A program made the translations under genes and the position numbers. Positions 14,472 to 21,539 of a DNA stretch of 35,949 nt are shown here, piece after piece. Source of the DNA: DASRTE01 sp035316885 (GTDB taxonomy: Bacteria; Actinomycetota; Actinomycetes; Jiangellales; Jiangellaceae); NCBI GenBank assembly GCA_035316885.1, contig DATHII010000288.1, forward strand, positions 1 through 35,949, written 5' to 3'. Positions within the stretch are counted from its first letter, which is position 1; each line of letters begins with the position of its first letter. Below the pieces are notes generated by a model that was not told where the DNA came from, did no database searches, and was given only the letters and a program-made list of their open reading frames with translations.

Positions 14472-15845
14472 ATGTCAAGCTGGCCGGCGCGCGAGACAAG
14501 TTCGGCTGCTGCGGCGAAGATCGGCGACGTGGCGGCGTACTGGTGCGAGCAGGCGTGGCTCCCGGCAGGGATAGCGGAGCAGGTCCGCGTCAGCGCGGAC
14601 GACAACGGGGTAGTCACCGCGGTGGACGCCGGCGTCGAGCCCTCGCCTGGTGACACGCGGATGTCGGGAGTCGTGCTGCCCGGCTTCGCCAATGCGCACT
14701 CGCATGCCTTCCACCGCGCCCTGCGCGGACGCACCCACGGCGCCGGCGGCACGTTCTGGACGTGGCGCGACCACATGTATGAGATCGCAGCGACGCTCGA
14801 CCCCGACTCGTACCGGGCCCTGGCGACGGCTGCCTACGCCGAGATGGCCCTCGCTGGGGTCGCCTGCGTCGGCGAGTTCCACTACGTCCATCACCGTCCG
14901 GACGGGAAACCGTACGACGACCCCAACGAGATGAGCCACGTGCTGCGCGAGGCTGCCCGGGCGGCCGGTATCCGGCTCACGTTGCTGGACACCTGCTATC
15001 TGGCCGGTGGGATCGGCGAGCCGCTCGCTTCGACGCAGCGGCGGTTCGGAGACGGCAACGCGAACCGGTGGGCCGAGCGGATCGGCTCCCTGACGCCCGA
15101 TCCGTCGACCCGGATCGGCGGCGCGATCCACTCGGTGCGCGCGGTCCCGGCCGACCAGATCGCCACCGTGGTGGAGGCCACGCGCGGGCGCCCGCTGCAC
15201 GTCCACCTGTCCGAACAGCCGGACGAGAACGAGCAATGCCTCTCCGCGTACGGCGTGACGCCGACCCGACTGCTGCACGAGCACGGCGCCCTGGGGGTTG
15301 ACACGACTGCCGTGCACGCCACGCACCTCGTTCGCGACGACGTCCTGCTGCTTGGTGCCTCGCAGACGACTGCCTGCATCTGTCCGACTACGGAGCGGGA
15401 CCTCGCCGACGGGATCGGACCGGCCAGGGCGCTTGGCGACGCCGGCTCACCGCTTGCGCTCGGGTCAGACCAGCACGCGGTCGTCGACCTGCTCGAGGAG
15501 GCCCGGGCCCTGGAGATGCACGAGCGGCTGGCCAGCCTTCGACGGGGCCGGTTCACGCCCGCCGAGCTGGTGATGGCGCTCACCGCCGCCGGCCACTCCG
15601 CCTTGGGCTGGCCGGAGGCGGGTCGGATCGCCGTCGGGTCCCCGTGTGATCTCGTGGCGATCCGGCTCGACACCCCGCGCACGGCCGGTGCCGACCCGGC
15701 GCAGGTCGTCATGGCGGCTACGGCCGCGGACGTCGGCACGGTCGTGGTCGGCGGACGGGCGGTGGTGCAGGCCGGCCGTCATCTTCTGGGCGACGTCGGC
15801 AGGCTTCTGAGTGAGGCGGTCGAGGCGATCTGGTCGGGACGGTGA
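14472..15845 (+). CDS. hutF: Formimidoylglutamate deiminase
   Basis: The 457-residue amidohydrolase converts N-formimidoyl-L-glutamate to N-formyl-L-glutamate and ammonia, step four of histidine breakdown. It has the TIM-barrel metal site: HxH at His76 and His78 in PGFANAHSHAFHRALRG, a histidine in RPLHVHLSEQPDENEQC, another in TAVHATHLVRDD, and the catalytic aspartate in LALGSDQHAVVDLLEEARALEMHERL. The FWTWRDHMYEIA and GEFHYVHHR segments are characteristic of HutF. ATG 14472 is chosen because the upstream in-frame sequence overlaps the promoter of the divergent MNT-HEPN operon. The ribosome-binding site (GAGAG) is modest. It is separated from the M20 gene by that antisense pair and from hutI by about 4.5 kb. 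Confidence 0.95.
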   Translation: MSSWPARETSSAAAAKIGDVAAYWCEQAWLPAGIAEQVRVSADDNGVVTAVDAGVEPSPGDTRMSGVVLPGFANAHSHAFHRALRGRTHGAGGTFWTWRDHMYEIAATLDPDSYRALATAAYAEMALAGVACVGEFHYVHHRPDGKPYDDPNEMSHVLREAARAAGIRLTLLDTCYLAGGIGEPLASTQRRFGDGNANRWAERIGSLTPDPSTRIGGAIHSVRAVPADQIATVVEATRGRPLHVHLSEQPDENEQCLSAYGVTPTRLLHEHGALGVDTTAVHATHLVRDDVLLLGASQTTACICPTTERDLADGIGPARALGDAGSPLALGSDQHAVVDLLEEARALEMHERLASLRRGRFTPAELVMALTAAGHSALGWPEAGRIAVGSPCDLVAIRLDTPRTAGADPAQVVMAATAADVGTVVVGGRAVVQAGRHLLGDVGRLLSEAVEAIWSGR

Positions 15846-15860
15846 ACAACGGCGCGTTGT
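15846..15860. terminator. Short hairpin between convergent hutF and channel gene
   Basis: ACAACG (15846-15851) and CGTTGT (15855-15860) form a perfect 6-bp stem with a 3-base loop immediately after the hutF stop, in an 18-base convergent gap. It has no T-tract and may be a weak bidirectional terminator or coincidence. Confidence 0.25.
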
Positions 15861-15863
15861 CCA

Positions 15864-16367
15864 CTACCGGGCTGCCCTGCGCTCCCTAACGGTGCGGGTG
15901 AGCAGCGGCACGGCCGTGGCGACGATGAGCATGTTGAAGACGAGCTGCCCCGACACCAGAACACGGGCGAGCTGACTCTGGGCCGAGACGTCGCCGAATC
16001 CCGTCGTCGTCGCGATCGTCAGGCTGTAATAGAGCGCGTCGACACGCGTCGTCAACTCGTCGAATTCGCCCGATCGAGTGGTACTCAGCGTGTAGTACGT
16101 GAGGGCGAAGAGAAGCACCGTCAGGACGATCGCAAGTGCCAGGCTGTCTATCCTGATGTCGTTGTGACGCGAGGCGTAATGCCGTCGCATCTGCCGTCCG
16201 ATGACGAAAACGACGAGGCCGAGCCCGACCGCGTAGCAGAACATGCGGAAGGCGAGCGATCCGTCGAGCGGCACGAGGAAGTACGCCGCCACCAGTGCGA
16301 CTACCTCGGCTGCCAACAAGCCGATCCGAACTGGACCGGGTTCTCGGGACGGGGCGTCATCGGTCAC
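15864..16367 (-). CDS. Two-pore-helix K+ channel-like membrane protein (Ion_trans_2)
   Basis: The 167-residue protein has hydrophobic helices at about 14-33, 37-57 and 74-95. The pore segment DALYYSLTIATTTGFGDVSA (110-129) and a final helix at about 136-157 complete the fold. TTTGFGD at 120-126 is the K+-channel selectivity filter, normally T-x-G-Y/F-G-D. The arrangement (helix, pore loop, helix) is that of Ion_trans_2 channels, with an N-terminal helical hairpin in addition. A basic region RQMRRHYASRH lies between the second and third helices. No RCK or cyclic-nucleotide regulatory domain is present. It lies downstream of the MMPL gene on the same strand, with a strong GC hairpin between them. 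Confidence 0.85.
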   Translation of the reverse strand: MTDDAPSREPGPVRIGLLAAEVVALVAAYFLVPLDGSLAFRMFCYAVGLGLVVFVIGRQMRRHYASRHNDIRIDSLALAIVLTVLLFALTYYTLSTTRSGEFDELTTRVDALYYSLTIATTTGFGDVSAQSQLARVLVSGQLVFNMLIVATAVPLLTRTVRERRAAR

Positions 16368-16383
16368 ATTCGCGAGGGTACGA

Positions 16384-16417
16384 CCGGCCCGGCCCCACCA
16401 GGGTGAGGCCGGGCCGG
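16384..16417. terminator. GC-rich hairpin between the MMPL and channel genes
   Basis: CCGGCCCGGCC (16384-16394) and GGCCGGGCCGG (16407-16417) form a perfect 11-bp stem with a 12-base loop, placed just after the MMPL stop (minus strand) and before the channel start. It probably terminates or attenuates the MMPL transcript. There is no T-tract. Confidence 0.6.
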
Positions 16418-16425
16418 AGAGCCGG

Positions 16426-18675
16426 TCAGCTGTGGTCGAGCGCGGGAAGCCGGCGCAGCCACCTCGGCATCCACCAGTTCCGCTCGCCGAGCAGGCTCAT
16501 CGCTGCGGGCAGTAGCACGGCCCGCACGATTGTCGCGTCGATGAGGATCGCGGCGGCTAGCCCTACCCCCATCTGCTTGAAGTCCAGCGGGGACAGGGTG
16601 GCGAAGATCGAGAAGACGGCGACCATCACCAGCGCTGCACTCGTCACGACGCCGGCAGACTTGGTGATCCCCTCGGCGACCGCTTCGCGCGTGGACAGCC
16701 CCGCGCGGCGACCTTCCCTGATCCGGCTGACGACGAAGACGTGGTAGTCCATCGACAGCCCGAACAGGATGACGAACAGGAACAACGGCAGCCAGGTGAT
16801 GATCGCACCGTTCGAGGTGAAGTCGAGCAGCCCCTCGGCCCAGGTGTTCTGGAAGACCAGCACGAGCAGGCCGTATGCCGCGGCGACCGAGAGCAGGTTC
16901 AGCGCTGCTGCGGTCAGGGCGATCGCCAGCGACCGGAACGCCAGGACCAAGACGAGCACCGTCAACAGCAGCACGAAGCCGATGACGAGCGGCAACCGTT
17001 CCGAGAGGACGTCGCGGAAGTCGATGTCCCAGGCGATCTCACCGGTGACACCGGTATCGATGCCGGGGACAGCGCCGACCGTTTCGGGCACGAGCTCCCG
17101 AAGCTCCTCCAATGAGCCCCTGCCCTGCGGGTCGTCCGCGTTCGACGCAGCCGGCACGCTGAACCGCGCGACCTCCCCGCCCTCGGCGTACTCGACCTCC
17201 GGTACGACACCCTCCGTTGCGAAGAACGCGGTGCCGGCGTCGGTTCGCGAAGTGAGCTCGGCGACGGCGGCGTCGACGGCCGGAGCGTCCAATGCGGAGC
17301 CGTCCTCCGACCAGACGGCCACGGTGTGCGCCTTGCCCTCGGACGGGTATGCGTCGGTGATCCGCTGATAAGTCTGGATCTCCGGGATCGAGTCGGGCAT
17401 GTCGTCGATGTCGGGGTTCGACAGCGTCATGCCCAGCGCCGGCGCGGCCAGCGCCGCGAGGGCGCCAACGCCGAGCGTCAGCGCGACGACCGGACGGCGT
17501 AACACCGGCCGCAGCACGGCCGGCCAGAACCGCGAGCCGCCGTTCCGGCGGGCAAGACGCCACAGCAAAGGTATCCGCGGCCGGTCGACCCAGCGGCCGA
17601 GGATCGACAGCAGCGCCGGCAGCACCGTCACCGACCCGAGCACGGCAACCGACACGACCAGGATCGTCCCCATCGCGAAGGCCGAGAAGATCGAGAAGCC
17701 GGACAGGAACATGCCCGACATCGCGACGGCCACGGTGATGCCCGAAACGACGACGGCGCGTCCCGACGTTGCGGCCACGACCGAGATCGCGTGCTCGACG
17801 GAGTCGCCCTTGGCGCGTTCCTCACGGTCGCGGCGGATGTAGAACAGCGAGTAGTCGACACCAACGGCCATGCCGACGAGCAGCACGACCGAGGCCAGAA
17901 ACTCGTTGCTCGGGACGAGGTACGACGCGAACGCAGACAGTCCCATCGCCGCGCCGACGGACGAAAGCGCCAGCAGGATCGGGACGCCGGCGGCGATGAG
18001 CGCGCCGAACACGACCAGCAGGATCGCGAGCGTCACCGGCACGGACAGGAACTCGGCCCTGGCGAAGTCGTCCTCGTACATCTGGTCTAGCGCGTCGCCG
18101 ATCGTGTTTTCCCCCACCTGCTCGACGCGCAGTTCAGGGTGCGCTGCGGCAAGATCGGTGACGACCTCCTGGACGTCGCGGGCCGCATCGGCGGCCGCTT
18201 CGTCCTTCTGCTCGTCGGTTCCGGCGCCCTCGACGAGCGACACCTCGACGAGCTGCGACGTGCCATCCGCCGACGGGACGGGTTCGCTGACAGCCGCGAC
18301 CCCGGCGAGGCCGGTGAGGCCGGTGTTCAGCTCGGCGAGCGCGGTGTCCGCCGCGGACGCGTCGAGCTGGCCGCCGCCCGCGTTCTGGACGAGTATCGAC
18401 TCGCTGGCCAGCTCGCCGAACTCAGCGTCGAGGAGCGCACGGTCGGCGGCAGCGGAAGCACCGATCGTTTCTTCGCCGTCGTCGATCTCCTTCGATCCGA
18501 CCATCCCGCCGCCGACGATCGCGGCTGCGACGAAGGCGATCCACAGGAGCAGCGCCGTCCAGCGGTGTCGTGCGCTCCAGGTGGCGACGGCGACGATCGG
18601 GCCGCGTGGGCGGGTCGGTTCCCGCGGTGTGGACGGTTCGGGTCTGGGGATCGTGGTAGTCGTCGACGCGGTCAT
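16426..18675 (-). CDS. MMPL-family (RND) membrane transporter
   Basis: This 749-residue protein has the two-fold RND/MMPL layout. A first helix (38-57) is followed by a periplasmic porter domain (60-205) and a bundle of five helices (about 208-375). A second set repeats this: a helix near 393-415, another porter domain, and a C-terminal bundle (about 565-730). The proton-relay Asp-Tyr pairs known from MmpL3 are present as Asp274-Tyr275 (VGVDYSLFYIRRDREERAKG) and Asp643-Tyr644 (LSMDYHVFVVSRIREG). Family members export lipids or drugs; the cargo here is unknown. The ATG is at 18675. A conserved element 65 bases upstream is shared with the PAP2 gene, which suggests a common envelope-related regulon. 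Confidence 0.92.
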   Translation of the reverse strand: MTASTTTTIPRPEPSTPREPTRPRGPIVAVATWSARHRWTALLLWIAFVAAAIVGGGMVGSKEIDDGEETIGASAAADRALLDAEFGELASESILVQNAGGGQLDASAADTALAELNTGLTGLAGVAAVSEPVPSADGTSQLVEVSLVEGAGTDEQKDEAAADAARDVQEVVTDLAAAHPELRVEQVGENTIGDALDQMYEDDFARAEFLSVPVTLAILLVVFGALIAAGVPILLALSSVGAAMGLSAFASYLVPSNEFLASVVLLVGMAVGVDYSLFYIRRDREERAKGDSVEHAISVVAATSGRAVVVSGITVAVAMSGMFLSGFSIFSAFAMGTILVVSVAVLGSVTVLPALLSILGRWVDRPRIPLLWRLARRNGGSRFWPAVLRPVLRRPVVALTLGVGALAALAAPALGMTLSNPDIDDMPDSIPEIQTYQRITDAYPSEGKAHTVAVWSEDGSALDAPAVDAAVAELTSRTDAGTAFFATEGVVPEVEYAEGGEVARFSVPAASNADDPQGRGSLEELRELVPETVGAVPGIDTGVTGEIAWDIDFRDVLSERLPLVIGFVLLLTVLVLVLAFRSLAIALTAAALNLLSVAAAYGLLVLVFQNTWAEGLLDFTSNGAIITWLPLFLFVILFGLSMDYHVFVVSRIREGRRAGLSTREAVAEGITKSAGVVTSAALVMVAVFSIFATLSPLDFKQMGVGLAAAILIDATIVRAVLLPAAMSLLGERNWWMPRWLRRLPALDHS

Positions 18676-18739
18676 GGGATCTCCCCGGCAGGCTCGATTG
18701 GTGGTCGCCCAGAAGCCTCGTCGCCGCGGGTCGCGAGCG

Positions 18740-18780
18740 CAGTCGGGAATGCTCCCGAATTTCGGGTAGGGGTACCCCCA
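18740..18780 (-). promoter_or_regulatory. Conserved upstream element of the MMPL gene (copy A)
   Basis: Positions 18740-18773 match 20278-20311 upstream of the PAP2 gene at 29 of 34 bases without gaps. The element contains CGGGAATGCTCCCG, an inverted repeat with a 4-base centre, then CGAATTTCG and a GGGGTACCCC palindrome. It lies 65 bases upstream of the MMPL start codon, against 64 bases for the PAP2 copy. This is most simply a binding site for one shared regulator, possibly including promoter elements. The regulator is not identifiable from the window. Confidence 0.7.
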
Positions 18781-18814
18781 AGATCCACCTAGGGCTTACC
18801 CGAAGGATGGCAGA

Positions 18815-18840
18815 GTATGGTGCCACCGGTGGTACCATAC
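18815..18840 (+). promoter_or_regulatory. vapBC operator/promoter: 26-bp palindrome
   Basis: GTATGGTGCCACC followed directly by GGTGGTACCATAC forms a 26-bp inverted repeat with a single mismatched pair, ending four bases before the vapB GTG. TACCAT (18833-18838) is a possible -10 within it, six bases from the start codon, which implies a leaderless transcript. The site fits cooperative autorepression by the RHH antitoxin with its toxin, as known for VapBC operons. Confidence 0.75.
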
Positions 18841-18844
18841 CTGG

Positions 18845-19060
18845 GTGGAGAAGACGACCGTGTACCTGCCCGGGGATCTGAAGGACGCCGTCCGTCGCAG
18901 CGCCCGCCGTCGCGGCGTCTCCGAGGCGACGGTGATCCGTGAGTCGATCCGCGCCGCTGTCGCATCCGAACGTCCCGGGCCCCGCGCCGGCCTGTTCGCG
19001 AGCAGAGATCCCATGGCCGGCCGCGTCGACGAACTCCTGGTCGGCTTCGGTGACCGGTGA
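18845..19060 (+). CDS. vapB: VapB-type ribbon-helix-helix antitoxin
   Basis: The 71-residue protein begins MEKTTVYLPGDLKDAVRRSA. The beta strand TTVYLP and helices LKDAVRRSARRRG and SEATVIRESIRAAV form a CopG/Arc ribbon-helix-helix DNA-binding unit (residues 3-42). The C-terminal third (PGPRAGLFASRDPMAGRVDELLVGF) is the usual flexible toxin-binding tail. It starts at GTG 18845, four bases after the operator palindrome, without a ribosome-binding site. Its stop overlaps the vapC start by four bases (GTGA). Labelled vapB from the PIN partner; subfamily numbering is not possible. Confidence 0.88.
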   Translation: MEKTTVYLPGDLKDAVRRSARRRGVSEATVIRESIRAAVASERPGPRAGLFASRDPMAGRVDELLVGFGDR

Positions 19061-19464
19061 TCGTCGACACCAGCGCGCTGTTGTCGTTCTTCGACCGCGA
19101 CGAGCCCACTCACCATGCGATCGTCGACGTGCTCATGAACAGCCGTGACCCTCTCGTGGTGTCACCGTTCGTTCTCGCCGAACTCGACTACCTCGTCGGC
19201 ACCCGGATCGGCGTGACCGCCGAGGTGTCCGTGCTCCGTGAGATCGGCGGTGGAGCCTGGGAGCTCGCGGGGTTCGATGCCGCTGACACGATACGCGCCG
19301 CCGGGGTCGTGGAGCGCTACGGCGACCAGGGGATCGGATTGGCCGATGCCTCGAACGTCGTTCTTGCCCAGCGGTACGGGACGCGACGGATGGCCACGCT
19401 GGACCGCCGCCACTTCGAGGTGCTGCGGCCGCTGCATGGAGGCCGGTTCACCGTCGTGCCGTGA
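19057..19464 (+). CDS. vapC: VapC-type PIN-domain ribonuclease toxin
   Basis: The 135-residue protein is a PIN-domain endoribonuclease. The four conserved acidic residues of the metal-binding active site are visible: Asp4 in MIVDTSALLSFF, Glu42 in PFVLAELDYLV, Asp97 in GLADASNVVLA and Asp116 in MATLDRRHFEVLRP. All are intact, so the toxin should be active; the targets (tRNA or rRNA in characterised VapCs) are unknown. It starts at GTG 19057, overlapping vapB by four bases. Its whole 3' three-quarters (19162-19464) is antisense to the C-terminal coding region of the convergent PAP2 gene. Confidence 0.9.
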   Translation: MIVDTSALLSFFDRDEPTHHAIVDVLMNSRDPLVVSPFVLAELDYLVGTRIGVTAEVSVLREIGGGAWELAGFDAADTIRAAGVVERYGDQGIGLADASNVVLAQRYGTRRMATLDRRHFEVLRPLHGGRFTVVP

Positions 19465-20214
19465 CCGTCGTCGGTCGATGACACCCGCGACGCTCAGGCC
19501 GAGCACGATGACGATGCCGGCGACGATGCCGTCCACGATGTAGTGGTTCGCCGTGAGAACGATCGACGCGAACATCAGCACCGGCAGCGCGATGCCCAGC
19601 GCCCGAACCGTACGGTGTCTCGCCAGAGTGACCCAGGCGATGCCGACCAGCAGGATCCAGCCGAAGTGCAGGCTCGGCATGGCGGCGTACTCATTGACCA
19701 GCGCCGGCGTGTTCATCGTCCGATACGTCGTCGCATGCTGCGCGATCGTGTCGACGAAGCCGTACTCGGGCACGAACCGTGGCGGCGCCAGCGGGTAGAG
19801 CGCGAAGAGCAGGAGGCTCAGAGCACCCGAGGCGAGGACGGCGTTGCGGAAGCGTGGATACGCCGCGGGTCGACGCAGCAGCATCCACACCAGGGTGAGC
19901 ACGACGATCGGCCAGAAGGCGATGTAGATGGCGTTGGCCGCATCGACGACGAGATCGTTGTCGATGACCGCCCGCTGGATCCCGGGTTCTAGGAACAGGC
20001 CCACCGATCGCTCGAGCGCGATGATCTGCTCGGCATGGTCGAACGCGGCGTCCACGCGATCGTTGGCGAGCCCTCTGACCAGTGTGTACAACAGGGTGGC
20101 GGCTCCGATGAGCGCGGCTTCGCGGACGAGCGCGGGCGCGCTGCGGAGACCGCCACCGGCTGCGATGGCTCGGCGGACCGATCCACCCGCGAAGTCCAGT
20201 GAGCGAGCGGTCAC
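19162..20214 (-). CDS. PAP2/Aur1-like integral membrane phosphatase or lipid-phosphate transferase
   Basis: From GTG 20214, behind GGGAG, the frame gives 350 residues. Hydrophobic helices are visible at about 32-50, 90-113, 125-142, 184-198, 203-222 and 229-246. The active-site motifs are those of the PAP2_3 (Aur1/inositol-phosphoceramide-synthase-like) group: MPSLHFGW with His183, and NHYIVDG with His224 and Asp228. The substrate is probably a membrane lipid phosphate (inference). Residues from about 251 on (SRHDGEPASMQRPQ onward) are not PAP2-like: this 100-residue tail is encoded entirely antisense to vapC. The original 3' end was probably replaced when vapBC arrived, although the frame simply stays open. 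It shares an upstream element with the MMPL gene. Confidence 0.8.
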   Translation of the reverse strand: MTARSLDFAGGSVRRAIAAGGGLRSAPALVREAALIGAATLLYTLVRGLANDRVDAAFDHAEQIIALERSVGLFLEPGIQRAVIDNDLVVDAANAIYIAFWPIVVLTLVWMLLRRPAAYPRFRNAVLASGALSLLLFALYPLAPPRFVPEYGFVDTIAQHATTYRTMNTPALVNEYAAMPSLHFGWILLVGIAWVTLARHRTVRALGIALPVLMFASIVLTANHYIVDGIVAGIVIVLGLSVAGVIDRRRSRHDGEPASMQRPQHLEVAAVQRGHPSRPVPLGKNDVRGIGQSDPLVAVALHDPGGAYRVSGIEPRELPGSTADLTEHGHLGGHADPGADEVVEFGENER

Positions 20215-20277
20215 GGCAGCTCCCGGGTCTGCGGAGGGTTCGTTGCCGACGAGCCTGGTCCTCTCGCAACAACGGCA

Positions 20278-20318
20278 CAGTCCGGGATGCTCCCGATTTC
20301 CGCGTAGGGGTGACCCTG
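20278..20318 (-). promoter_or_regulatory. Conserved upstream element of the PAP2 gene (copy B)
   Basis: This copy carries GGGATGCTCCCG and GTAGGGGTGACCC in the same order and spacing as the MMPL copy, and lies 64 bases upstream of the PAP2 GTG. It also lies 54-94 bases upstream of the divergent hutI start, so an effect on hutI cannot be excluded, but the orientation and distance conserved with copy A point to the PAP2 gene. Confidence 0.7.
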
Positions 20319-20372
20319 GCACCGCACGCGCCTGAGCAAATCCTCGACCGGGTTCGCCATACCGTAGGGCGC

Positions 20373-21539
20373 GTGCCGACGACCTTGCTGGATGGGATCG
20401 GGCTGCTCGTCACGGGCTCGCAGGAGTACGGCGACGGATCGGCGCTGGGCGAGATCAGCGGCGCCGCTCTCGTTGTCGACGGCGACGGGCTGGTGGCGTG
20501 GGTGGGGCCGTCGGGGCGGGCTCCGGCCGCCGACACGATGGTGGACGCGAACGGGCGCTGCGTCCTCCCCGGCTTCGTCGACAGTCATTCCCACCTGGTC
20601 TTCGCCGGCGACCGCGCCGCCGAGTTCGATTCGCGGATGGCCGGACGCCGGTACGAGGCAGGGGGCATCCGCACCACCGTCGCCGCCACCCGGGCGGCAT
20701 CGGACGAGGAGTTGGCGGCCAACCTGGTCCGGCTGCTCGCGGAGATGAGGCGGCAGGGCACGACGACCGTCGAGGTCAAGAGCGGCTATGGCCTGACCGC
20801 CCACGACGAGGCGCGGTCGCTGGCGTTGGCGCGGCAGTACACCGACGAGACGACCTTCCTGGGTGCCCACGTGGTGCCGCCCGAGTACGCCGACGATCCG
20901 GGCGGATACGTCGACCTCGTCACCGGCGAGATGCTCGAGGCCTGTGCCCCGCACGCGCGATGGATCGACGTGTTCTGCGATCGGGGGGCGTTCGACGCCG
21001 AAGCTGCGCGGGCAGTGCTGACCGCTGGGGCGGTCAAGGGTTTGCAGGCCCGGGTCCACGCGAACCAACTCGGGCCCGGTCCGGGTGTCCTGCTCGGCTG
21101 CGAGATCGGGGCGGCCAGCGTCGACCACTGCACGTACCTCTCCGCGGCCGACGTGGACGCCCTGGCGTCATCCGGTACCGTCGCGACTCTGCTTCCGGGT
21201 GTGGAGTTCTCGACCCGTTCGCCGTACCCCGACGCACGCCACCTCATCGACGTCGGTGTGACCGTCGCTCTGGCGAGCGACTGCAACCCCGGCTCCTGCT
21301 TCACCACCTCGATGCCGTTCTGCGTCGCCCTGGCGGTGCGCGAGATGCGGATGACGCCCGCGGAGGCGGTGTGGTCGGCGACGGCCGGCGGGGCGGCGGC
21401 GCTTCGCCGAACCGACGTGGGTCGGCTCGTCCCCGGCTGCCGAGCCGACCTGGCCGTGCTGGACGCGCCGTCCTACGTCCACCTCGCCTACCGTCCCGGC
21501 GTCCCGCTCGTCACCTCCGTATGGCGGGCCGGTCGGTGA
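20373..21539 (+). CDS. hutI: Imidazolonepropionase
   Basis: The 388-residue amidohydrolase opens the imidazolone ring of 4-imidazolone-5-propionate to give N-formimidoyl-L-glutamate, step three of the pathway. HxH metal ligands His72 and His74 lie in VLPGFVDSHSHLVFAGDR. EFDSRMAGRRYEAGGI and TVEVKSGYGLT are HutI signatures. A histidine follows in ARVHANQLG and another in VDHCTYL, and the catalytic aspartate lies in LASDCNPGSCFTTSMPF. GTG 20373 is chosen because the conserved family sequence begins there; upstream in-frame codons overlap the PAP2 promoter. It is the hut gene farthest from the others, cut off from hutF by about 4.5 kb of unrelated genes. Its 3' end overlaps the convergent DUF418-like gene by 29 bases. 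Confidence 0.95.
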   Translation: MPTTLLDGIGLLVTGSQEYGDGSALGEISGAALVVDGDGLVAWVGPSGRAPAADTMVDANGRCVLPGFVDSHSHLVFAGDRAAEFDSRMAGRRYEAGGIRTTVAATRAASDEELAANLVRLLAEMRRQGTTTVEVKSGYGLTAHDEARSLALARQYTDETTFLGAHVVPPEYADDPGGYVDLVTGEMLEACAPHARWIDVFCDRGAFDAEAARAVLTAGAVKGLQARVHANQLGPGPGVLLGCEIGAASVDHCTYLSAADVDALASSGTVATLLPGVEFSTRSPYPDARHLIDVGVTVALASDCNPGSCFTTSMPFCVALAVREMRMTPAEAVWSATAGGAAALRRTDVGRLVPGCRADLAVLDAPSYVHLAYRPGVPLVTSVWRAGR

